Assembly (NCBI RefSeq): GCF_000375425.1
Contig: NZ_AQXG01000013.1
Span: forward strand, 1-64,000
Length of the DNA stretch: 64,000 bases
Reading direction: 5' to 3'
From: Gracilimonas tropica DSM 19535
GTDB lineage: Bacteria > Bacteroidota > Rhodothermia > Balneolales > Balneolaceae
Position 1 is the stretch's first letter; every line of letters starts with the position of its first letter. The notes under the pieces were generated by a model. The model made no database searches, was not told where the DNA came from, and saw nothing but the letters and a program-made list of their open reading frames with translations. Positions 8,152-17,500 of the stretch are shown here, in pieces. A program made the translations under genes and the position numbers.

Positions 8152-8475
8152 ATGACCAACCAACCCAGCGGATATACCAGTTTTGATCTTCTCAACCAGA
8201 AAGCGGCAACTGTTACCCAGCCCACTCAAACCAAATTTGGTTCGGCCTTAACCTCTATCAGTGACCTACTTAAGACGGCGACCAATACCTTTGTGACCAT
8301 AGACGGGGTCGTCAATAAAGGCGGCAACAGGTCCGGTGGCGGACAACCGACCGTTTTATATCCAAGCCAAGGTGCACCGATCTCCAATGGTTCGAATGAC
8401 CTAATTAAGTATGCAGGCATAGCAGGCATCGCCATAGGCGGTGGCATTATACTACTCAAAGTGCTGAAGAAGTAA
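8152..8475 (+). CDS. small C-terminally membrane-anchored protein
   Basis: A 107-aa protein starting MTNQPSGYTS, with the SGY signature seen in its neighbours. The middle is Gly/Ser-rich and soluble. The last 20 residues form a Gly/Ile/Ala helix with GIAIGGG and a KVLKK end. It sits 12 bp after its neighbour in the same operon. It is inferred to be a minor membrane protein of the virion. Confidence 0.55.
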   Translation: MTNQPSGYTSFDLLNQKAATVTQPTQTKFGSALTSISDLLKTATNTFVTIDGVVNKGGNRSGGGQPTVLYPSQGAPISNGSNDLIKYAGIAGIAIGGGIILLKVLKK

Positions 8476-8477
8476 GT

Positions 8478-8747
8478 ATGCAAGCCGGACGAATTTCAAC
8501 ATTTCTGGATGGTGGCGTTCCAGGTGGCCATGTCCCAATGGTATTGCCAGAGGTAGAAGACACTTCCTACGAACAGCCTGATATGCAGGTCATTGAAGTG
8601 GGTGAAGGTGAAGTGCCAACAGCCAAAAAACTGTGCCAGCGACTTCAGGAGCAGCCGATATCCCTTTTGCAGTGGATTCGGGATAACCAGAACAACTTAC
8701 TATTCGCAGGTGGCCTGTATGTAGGTTACCGCTTGCTACGGAGGTAA
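8478..8747 (+). CDS. small C-terminally membrane-anchored protein
   Basis: An 89-aa acidic protein with one C-terminal helix (about residues 70-85, LLFAGGLYVGY) ending LLRR. It starts 2 bp after the previous stop and ends 1 bp before the next ATG. No family is recognised; topology and context match the other small membrane proteins of the block. Confidence 0.55.
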   Translation: MQAGRISTFLDGGVPGGHVPMVLPEVEDTSYEQPDMQVIEVGEGEVPTAKKLCQRLQEQPISLLQWIRDNQNNLLFAGGLYVGYRLLRR

Positions 8748-8748
8748 G

Positions 8749-9432
8749 ATGAACGCGCAATCAGGATATATTGACACCGGGCTCGGGCAGCTCAGCCTGT
8801 CCAGCAATATTATTAGCTCCGAGGCTGTAGAACTTCGCATTATCGGGCGTAACCCCGCCTCGGGGAACCCGCCCAGCGGGGTTCCGTTTTCGCTTGACCT
8901 TGAAATTGAAACCTTCCGCAATTGGGCCAAAGTACTATTTGTACCGTTTATGGCGAGCTGGGGGCAATGCCCTGACGCCCTTGTGATAGTACGCTCTGAG
9001 CAAACCGGATCGGTGTTAGGCTTTCAGCGGTTCCGAACGTCGATGATGGATAATTGTCGCGCAAAAGGTCGCATTATCTTTGACCGCTCATTTGTTCCTA
9101 CCTCCGGCCACAAAGTAATTTTTGAAGTGTACCCCGACAATATTGATTTGGACCGGCTATCTGACTCAGATTTGATCGAAAAGTCTGCTCCTGTTTCCCT
9201 TGACCTGGACCAACAAACCGGCCAGCAGTCCGGGGTGTATTCTCCTCCCACAGAGTCATGGTACAAAATTCCAGATATCAATCCTGGTTCTACCATTAAC
9301 GAAGTAAATAAACTACTCAAGCGTATACTCATTTTAGGAGGCATTGGGGCAAGTCTGATTTATGTAGCGCCTATGCTTCCGGGACTTCGGGCTGGTATTA
9401 AAGCGATTGCCCCTAAAGGAGTTAAGCAATGA
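8749..9432 (+). CDS. beta-rich ectodomain protein with C-terminal helix
   Basis: A 227-aa protein with N-terminal signature QSGYIDTGLG. Residues 25-165 look beta-rich with two cysteines (in QCPD and NCRAK), compatible with a jelly-roll or immunoglobulin-like domain. One membrane helix spans about 196-212. It overlaps the next gene by 4 bp. The coding DNA at 8851-8883 contains nested GC-rich inverted repeats (AACCCCGC/GCGGGGTT around CGGG/CCCG) that could fold in mRNA. Possibly a penton or spike-base component; this is inference. Confidence 0.55.
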   Translation: MNAQSGYIDTGLGQLSLSSNIISSEAVELRIIGRNPASGNPPSGVPFSLDLEIETFRNWAKVLFVPFMASWGQCPDALVIVRSEQTGSVLGFQRFRTSMMDNCRAKGRIIFDRSFVPTSGHKVIFEVYPDNIDLDRLSDSDLIEKSAPVSLDLDQQTGQQSGVYSPPTESWYKIPDINPGSTINEVNKLLKRILILGGIGASLIYVAPMLPGLRAGIKAIAPKGVKQ

Positions 9433-9821
9433 GGTCTGAATTTGTATTAGATACCAGCTCCGGCCTACATGGAATGGACGACTACCTGAAGCGCACCTCG
9501 CAGAATGCTTTAAAATTATTTGCAGGTAAGCTTCAGGACGCCACCAGCGGACGCCGTGGCCAGCTCGCCACCATAGGACTCAACCTGGCCAACCTGACTA
9601 CCAGTAAAGCGGGCATCAACGGGGTATATGAGCAGAACGCCGGAGTCATTGACGCCTACTTCGAGCATGTAGATTTGGTAGCCCTGTCAGAGAAACTTGC
9701 TTCTGCTGAACCATTATCTGGCTCAGCTAAATCAACACTGGTAAAGTATGGCTCTTCGCTTCTCATCGGTATCATAATAGGTGTGCTTGTACATCGAACT
9801 TTTAACTCATCAACAAAATAA
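9429..9821 (+). CDS. small C-terminally membrane-anchored protein
   Basis: A 130-aa protein with a helical body and one C-terminal membrane helix (about 107-123, LLIGIIIGVLV). It overlaps the previous gene by 4 bp and the next by 1 bp (TAATG). The N-terminal DTSSGLHG loosely matches the GLG signature of its neighbours. No family is recognised. Confidence 0.55.
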   Translation: MRSEFVLDTSSGLHGMDDYLKRTSQNALKLFAGKLQDATSGRRGQLATIGLNLANLTTSKAGINGVYEQNAGVIDAYFEHVDLVALSEKLASAEPLSGSAKSTLVKYGSSLLIGIIIGVLVHRTFNSSTK

Positions 9822-10141
9822 TGACGATCAAAAAAGGAGATTCAGGCCAGTCGGTCATACGATTACAAGTAGGGCTGCAAAAAATGGGAATCTCGTTACC
9901 TATATATGGTATTGACGGAAAGTTTGGGCCTGAAACAGAATCGGCTGTAAAACAAGCCCAGCGACGATTTTCGCTTCCGGTTACCGGAGTAGCAGATGCA
10001 CAGTTATTGTCCCAACTCGGCATATCCAATACACCCAAAGGAGCAAACGCACCTACTAAAACCATACTGATAAAGACTATTGCAACAGGTATTGCCATCG
10101 GAGCTTTATTTGTATTCGTAAAAAAAATGAGGAGTCGCTGA
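9821..10141 (+). CDS. peptidoglycan-binding protein with C-terminal membrane helix
   Basis: A 106-aa protein. Residues 1-65 match the PG_binding_1 fold: KGDSGQSVIRLQ, a GIDGKFGPET turn, AVKQAQ and LPVTGVAD. This domain binds bacterial cell wall. A membrane helix (about 82-99, GIAIGALFVFV) with basic end anchors it. A wall-binding domain on a virion-membrane anchor suits genome delivery or entry. It is part of the tightly packed late operon. Confidence 0.85.
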   Translation: MTIKKGDSGQSVIRLQVGLQKMGISLPIYGIDGKFGPETESAVKQAQRRFSLPVTGVADAQLLSQLGISNTPKGANAPTKTILIKTIATGIAIGALFVFVKKMRSR

Positions 10142-10142
10142 C

Positions 10143-11561
10143 ATGGACAACCAACAGACCGTGAGCGCCAAAGAGCTTGCAAAAATAAACATCAAGGGCA
10201 TTAAGATTGCCAGACCCTATGGAACACTCTTAGGGGAACCTGAGAAAAATGCGGTGATCTTTATTTGGGGTGAGAAAGGAGCTGGCAAATCCACCTTTAG
10301 TTTAGGCTTGGCTAATGCTCTAGCCCAACACGGACGAGTGGAATACATCCCCGCCGAAGAGCATTTTGGGAAAACGCTGATAGATCGTGTGAAGCGTCTT
10401 AACGCCACCCACGATAGCCTAAACTTCACCAAATGGAAATCGCTCACCTCGCTGAAGGAAACCCTGCTGAAAAACAGGTCCGCCTTTTGCGTACTGGATT
10501 CAATTTCTGTAATCGATGCTAAAGATGCATCCACGGTGGAACTGGCCCAATGGTGCCGGGAGCAAGGTATTGGGTTCATTATGGTGGCCCATGCGACCAA
10601 AGACGGAAAGTACAAAGGCAATACCAGCATTGCCCACGAGTGTGACATTGAAATCAGAGTCACTAAAGAGGGACTCGCCGAAACCGAAAAAAACCGGTAT
10701 CAGATGTTAAATGCTATTAGTGTTCCTTTTGGAGCGGCCGCAGATAATAAACCCGAGTCATCCCTACCTGCACTAACGAAGGCGCAGCATAAGCATGTGG
10801 AAGATCAGCTTTCCAAAAACGAGTCGGCTACCGATGATGAGCTTCATCAATTTTTCCAGGATGAAATTGGCTTAACCCTCGAACAGGCTACACATTGGAT
10901 ATCAAAGCGAGGAACCTATTTAATGAATCCAAAGCATGCTGAGCCCCGAAATAATCCTGTCGAGCTCCCTTTTACCATCTCACTCAAGCAAATCGACAAA
11001 CTCCACAAGCTTCGCTCGTGGAAACGGGTGAACTCTCTGCTCGGCTCCAAGATGCCGTGCTACGCCAAACAGCACTCCGGGGAATCCGAACGGGCCACGC
11101 TCAGCATTCGCTATGTGTCCGACTACTACAACAAACGCTATATCGTGGAGCTACTTATTGACGGAGAGCTGAAAACACAGATTTGCACCGAGGGGGCCAA
11201 AGGCGGGTTTGCCGCATCGTGGGCTCAGCTGGTGAAAAAGCATGGCAACCTGGAAGTGCAGATTCTGGCCCAGGATCACGCCAAAAAAGTACTGGGCGCT
11301 CGCGAATACCGCAGGCAAGAAAAGCTTCAGGGAAGCTCTACTGATTGTCCTCCCGCAGGAAAGGCCAAGACGAAGAAAAAACCCAAGCGAAAGCCTACTC
11401 CGCCCAAGAAGAAAACGGCTAAGAAAAAATCGGCGGCAAAGAAATCCAAACCGGCACCTAAGCCTAAGAAGCAGGCCACTCCAAAGGCTGAAGTGGATCT
11501 GGAAGCGGCCCGAAAAAGCCAGGCCAAACTCGACGCCTTTTTAGAAAAAGTACTTAGCTAA
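10143..11561 (+). CDS. RecA/RadA-fold ATPase with histone-H1-like tail
   Basis: A 472-aa protein. Walker A is GEKGAGKST (residues 43-51), Walker B-like hydrophobics CVLDS near 114-120, and IMVAHATKDG near 142 is a sensor-like segment, as in RadA/KaiC/DnaB-type ATPases rather than FtsK/HerA packaging ATPases. A separate domain begins after an R-N-N-P motif (269-272). The last 80 residues are Lys/Pro/Ala repeats like histone H1 tails and should bind DNA. In a tailless virus it could drive genome packaging or condensation; an alternative is a recombination ATPase. It starts 1 bp after its neighbour. Confidence 0.75.
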   Translation: MDNQQTVSAKELAKINIKGIKIARPYGTLLGEPEKNAVIFIWGEKGAGKSTFSLGLANALAQHGRVEYIPAEEHFGKTLIDRVKRLNATHDSLNFTKWKSLTSLKETLLKNRSAFCVLDSISVIDAKDASTVELAQWCREQGIGFIMVAHATKDGKYKGNTSIAHECDIEIRVTKEGLAETEKNRYQMLNAISVPFGAAADNKPESSLPALTKAQHKHVEDQLSKNESATDDELHQFFQDEIGLTLEQATHWISKRGTYLMNPKHAEPRNNPVELPFTISLKQIDKLHKLRSWKRVNSLLGSKMPCYAKQHSGESERATLSIRYVSDYYNKRYIVELLIDGELKTQICTEGAKGGFAASWAQLVKKHGNLEVQILAQDHAKKVLGAREYRRQEKLQGSSTDCPPAGKAKTKKKPKRKPTPPKKKTAKKKSAAKKSKPAPKPKKQATPKAEVDLEAARKSQAKLDAFLEKVLS

Positions 11562-11564
11562 GCC

Positions 11565-14500
11565 ATGCCAGCAGTTAAAACAAATATCGACCAGATTACG
11601 CACCTGTCCACCGGCGACTTTGATCACTGGCTGGGCGACTGGGACGCCGACGGGATTGTCAATATTGACGATCCCAATCCGCTTACTCCGGGCGATACTG
11701 CCCCGGTTTCTGAGGCCGAACTGGCCCCGCAGATCAAGGCAGTGATTGAGGCGAAAAACAACTACATCCCAGCCCTGAAAAAAGTTATGAACGGACTTAT
11801 CGGGATGAATTTAGCTATTGTCGTCAAGGGGCGCATTAAAGAAGTGTATTCCACTTTGGGTAAACTCATTCGCAAGCGGTTTCCATTTACGGAAAAAATA
11901 GCCACCAAGTCTGGAGAAAAATACACCACAGGCCTGACCGATGTGGCGGGTTGTATGGCGATTGCTGAAATGCAGGAGCAGGTGGATCAGATTGTGAAGC
12001 GCATACTTTCGGGCGAATTAGGTGAAGTCTGGGAACACGAAGACAAATATAAACATCCGGCCAATGGCTACCGCGCCCATCATTTTATCCTCGTAGTGGA
12101 CGAGCAGTACCCGGTCGAAATCCAGGTAAAAACCAAACGCATGTCCATGATTTCGGCGGCCTCGCACCAGCCCTATAAAGTGGGCCAGCTTAACGGAGCC
12201 TTACTGGAAGAATTGACCCAACTCGCATGGAAAGCCGACCAGGGCGACGCCGAATCAGCGAAGAAATTGGAGCCGTATTTGGCCGACCTGGAAGCCCTTG
12301 AAACCCAGCTTACTCTTCGATCCAATCCAAGTGGAGAACTTCAGCAACTTCAGGCGGATTTTGAGCAGACCATAGGCAAACTGGCACTGGCGTTTCAGCT
12401 GGACAAGTTTCCGGCGGAGCATATGCAGGAAGCCCTGGAACTATTTCGGGCACACGGTCGCATCATCGGCGTCGATTTTGACGGGGTATTTAATCGAGCC
12501 TCTTCCAAAGAATTGCAGCCATCAAAGCAACCCAAAAAGAAATCAACCCAATCAACTTTTAGGTTTAGCGATACCGAGCTCTCCGATTATGCGCCCATCA
12601 AGCTAACCGCTTCCGAGCGTCGCAAGGCCAACGAAGCGGCTATCGCTGTACTTCAAAAAGAAGACCGGGCGATTACCAAATCCGATATCGAGGTGCTACG
12701 TTCGTACACCGGGGCCGGTGGTTTAGGCTATACCGAATCCACCGAGCAGTCCAAACGTGGCCTGCTAAATGAGCACTACACCTCGTACACCGTGGTCAAA
12801 CTCATTTGGGACAAGCTTCAACAGATGGGCGTTACGGGAGGCAATATTTTAGAGCCGGGAGCTGGCGTGGGCAACTTTGCAGGATTCCTTCCCGACCGCG
12901 AGAAATTCCGCATGGTTATGATCGAACGATCGGCCATCAGCTCACGCATAGCACGTCTTTTGTACCCGATGCAGACCGTGAGACACGAGAATTTTGCGGA
13001 CACCGATCTTTCCCTGTACAACCTTACCGGTGTGGTTGGAAATGTGCCTTTTGGCGACCTGAAAATTCATACCACCCGCGACCCGCTGGCTCCGCTTAGC
13101 CCCCGCATTCACGACTACTTTATACTTAAATCACTGGATGCTCTGAAGCCCGGTGGGTTTCTGGCCGTGATCACCTCAACCGGCACAATGGACAAAAAAG
13201 ACCCGTCCATTCGGCAGGCTATGATACAACGTGCCCGCTTTGTCGGGGCCTACCGGTTGCCTTCCACGGCGTTTAAAGACAACGCCGATACCACCGTAAC
13301 GACCGATATTCTCTTTTTCCAAAAGTATGGGGAGCACCAAGGAGCAATCCATCCGGATGTGGACTCCAAGCTCAACCGACTTTTTGCACAGGAAGATCTG
13401 ATTGAAAGTCAGGTATCCTATAATGGTGAAACCTATACCGCTTTTTACAATCCCTTCTTCAAAGAGCATCCCGAGCATGTGTTAGGCGAACATATTCAGG
13501 GGCATCATGTACAGTTTTATTCCCGTATGGGCGTTAAAGGCGAGCTTTCCGAAAACCTTATTCAACAAGTGCTTTCTGACGGTCTAAGCTTTCCTTACGC
13601 GCTTCCGGGCGAAATGCCGCTCTATAACATTCCCGATGATGGCATTATGCTCGAGCTGACACGACCCTACCATCCGGGGAATATCGTCTTCCACGAGAAC
13701 CATTTTTACGAAAAGCAGCGACGGTTTTTCAAGCGACTTACCCTCAAAGGCGGCACCGGACTGGAGGCCCGAATTGCCTCCGCTTGCCTGCTGCTGGATA
13801 AATACGACGATTATATCACGGCACTGGCGCAGGAAACGGGCGAAAAAGATGCCCTGCGAGCAGAATTCAAGCAGCTTTTATCGGGTCACATCGAGCAGTA
13901 CGGGGTTCCCGATGAAGACGAAGACATTCGCAAGATGTTCAAGTTTGACAACCGGCTTTACAAGCTCACGACCCTGGTGAAACGAGACCCGCTTAACGGG
14001 GAACTGGTTTACGCCGACATTATCGACGCCGATTCCATGTTCAACCGCAACTACGTACCAGCGGTAAAGGATTCGGACGATCTGGCTGAGCTGGCCATGT
14101 TCGGGCGCAGTATTGGCGAGACCTTAGATCTTGACTTCTACCAGTCGGTGTACAAAGGGGGAACATCCAGCAAAGAAGACCTGGAACAAGCATTGGAAGA
14201 TCACCCCGATTTTTACTGGAATCCGGCCACTTCAAACCACGAGTTTCGCTACCAGTACCTTTCCGGCAACGTGCGAGAAAAACTGCAACTGGCCCAGGAG
14301 CACGAGCTGGAAAAGAACATCGAAGCCTTGCAAGCGGTCGTGCCTGAATGGATCGACGTGTACAACATTACCGTGGACCCGCAGCACGTGTTTACCTACC
14401 TGCCTGCCAAAGCCATTGAAGAGTGGATTGCTGGTGAAATGAACTATGATAAGGTGGAAACCGGTCTGGTCAAAGACAAAGCAGACTTGGGCAACCGGTT

Positions 14501-17500
14501 CTACATGAAGCTGCGAAAATGGGGCCGGTATATTTCCCCCGGTGATGAAACGCAAGACGACATTAACCTCGGCTGGGGCGAGACGCCATTCACCAAAATC
14601 ATCAATTCCTACATTCAGGACAGCACGTTTCCGCTTAAGTTCTATGATGAGGACGATACCCTGATGCCCTCGATGACGCTCAAAGAAGCCCAGTCGATGA
14701 AAGGCGAACGCGGCCAGATGCTTATTGAACGGGCGCGAAAAATACAGCGCCAGAACAACAACCGGATGCTCACGCACGTGCCCAAAAAGTTCAACAACTG
14801 GGTGCGCACCAAAGCTTCATCTGAAATTCGGAGCCTGATCGAAACCGCCTACAACCAGACCTATAACGCCGTAATCAATCCACCTTTTGACGGGCGCACC
14901 CTTCGTGTTCGCGGCATGAGCGATACCTTCTACGGGGTGAAAGACTTCACCGTGTACAAGCACAATCGCGCTATTGCCGAAAAGTTGGTCTGGAACGGCA
15001 AGGGTGCCAACTGCCACGATGTGGGAGCGGGAAAAACACTGGCCTCTATTATCACGTCTCAAGTACTCCTCCAGCAGGGAGCCGCTCGAAAGCCCATGTT
15101 TGTCGTGCCCGGCAAAGTGCAGGAAAAATGGGTAGAGGAATACCTGATGCTATTTCCCGACGCCAACGTCCTCAATATGAAAATGGCCTCCGGCGACAAA
15201 CACAAAGAACTTACAATGGCCCAGATTTACAACTGGGACGCCATCTTTATCGCCGACCACGCGTTTAAATCGCTTCCTCTATCCCCAGCTGAGCAGGCCC
15301 GAGTTTACACCGAGCGCATCGACTACTTCAACCAGATGCTGGAAAATTTCGAGGATCTGCTTGAGGAAGACGAGGCTATCTCGAAAGCGGCTAAAACCTC
15401 CATGATGAAACGCATGGAAAAGCAGATGGAGCAGTGGGAAACCAAGCTTCGCAATGTGGCCCACGCCAAACGCCTTGAAACCGATATTTTCTTTGACGAG
15501 CTGGGCGTGGATTGCCTGTTTTTTGACGAGGCGCATTTCTATAAAAACGCTTTGGGATCGGCTAAAGCGGCCAAATTGGGAATCTCGGCGAATAAACCTT
15601 CCCAGCGCGCTGAAGACGCCCTGCAAAAAACGCGGTGGCTGTTCAGCAAAGTGGGCCATAAAAACGTGTTTGTGCTTACCGCCACTCCCGTGGTGAATTC
15701 CCCGGTCGAAGTGTGGCACATGCTTAACCTGTGCGCCCCGGATCTGCTCGCCAAGTACGAAATCGAAAACCTCGACAACTTCATTAACCTGTTTGTCCGG
15801 GAAGAAGAAAAGATCGTTAAAAAGACCAACGGGGAATACCGCTCCGAGCGCGTGGTGGCCGGGTACTACAACCTGCCTGAAATGCGCAAGATCATTGACG
15901 AGGTGATGGACATCAAGAGCTACGATCAGCTCATCGGATTCTACAAAGAGTTTCCCGACTACATTCAGGACGAATCCGGAAACACGGTCAATGGTAAAGA
16001 CGGAAAGCCCAAGGTGCTCCAGCCCAAATTCAAGCGCCCCAAGGCCAGCACTCGCAACGTGATTATTGAACCCAGCGAGCTGCATAAGCTGCTTTTTGAT
16101 GACATTATCCTCCGAGCCAACGAGGTCATTGCCTGCATGAAAGACCGGCAGTGTGAGACCCGCGACAACTTCCTCGTAATTACTGGTGATGGCAGCAAGA
16201 TTGCGACCGACCTGCGGGTGTACGACAAGGATTTTGAAGGTATTGATCGCTCCTACCTCAAGCTTGGAGCGATGGTTGAAAACGTGGCCGCTTCTTATGG
16301 TGCCCGTTCCAATCCGGCTCCCGAATTGGTGCCGGAAGATGTGTACGGCGACTACTTTCACCGGCCTGGACGAGGACAGATAGCTGTCACTCCTCCGCAC
16401 CTGCGCCAGAACCCATCCCATATTGAAGTCATTACCAGCAAGGGCGTGGTAAAAGAAAAAAGCGGCTATTGGGTGGTATGGGATGAGAAGAAAGAAATTT
16501 ATCAGCCCCGGCATATACTGGAGCCCAAAAAATCAGAACACACATGGAGCGAAGGCATCTTTGGCAGCGAAAAAGAAGCTACCCAGCGCGCCCAAAAGCT
16601 CAACAAAGAATGGGAGCAGATTAAAGCCAGCCGTTCCAACCCGAATAACCCTGCCATTCGCAACCAGATTATTTTCTGCGACTGGATCAGCCTTCATCAA
16701 TCTCAGGGAGGGAGCTTCCATCAGCTCATCAAATCCGAGTTGGTCAAAGCTGGAATCCCCAAAGAACAGATTGCGATCATCAACGGGGCAATCATTGGCA
16801 CCGGCAAAGACGGCAAAGACTATTTTGTGAGCAACAAAGACGACAAGGAAGCGCTTAAGAAAGAAGTGCAGGATGATTTTAACCAGGGCAAGTACCGGGT
16901 GGTCATTGGCAACCAGTCCATTGCCGAAGGCATGAACCTTCAGAAGTGGACCACCGACATGCACCATATGGACGTGCCCTACACGCCTTCGCAAATCCAG
17001 CAGCGCAATGGGCGCGGACTTCGTCAGGGGAACCAGTACCCCGAAGTACAGATTCATTACTACCTGATGCAGGACTCCTTTGATCAGTACCGCCTCGAAC
17101 TGGTCTCCAAAAAGCAAAGCTGGATTGATGACCTGTTCTTTGGCACCGGGCGTGAAGTCTCTACCGGTGGCGACTCAGAGTCACTGGAATACGAGCAGAT
17201 GGTCGCCGCGACCAACTCCGATCCGCGAGTAAAACAATTTTTCGAAGCTTTAGCTCAAAAGAACGTACTCGATGACCGGATTGACAACCTGGAATCTGAA
17301 GTACAACGACTACAGGCCAGCCAAACGCAGGCGACCACCGATATCCAGACGAGACAGGATCGCATGAAAAGTGTGGTAGAGCGGGAATCGGCTTTGCAAA
17401 ACTCGAAGCTTCCCGAAAGCGCTGATATAGCCCTCAAAGAGAACCTGTTTGACGTGCAGTACGGGTGGAACGGCGAGCCGTACCAGCTTGATATCCAACT

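Noticed and set aside
8851-8883. Nested GC-rich inverted repeats as a terminator or attenuator
   Set aside because: They lie inside an intact coding frame and are not followed by a T run; kept only as a note on the gene.
15279-16514. 411-codon minus-strand ORF inside the giant helicase gene
   Set aside because: A shadow of the plus-strand gene, whose helicase motifs are clear; no domain is visible on the minus strand.
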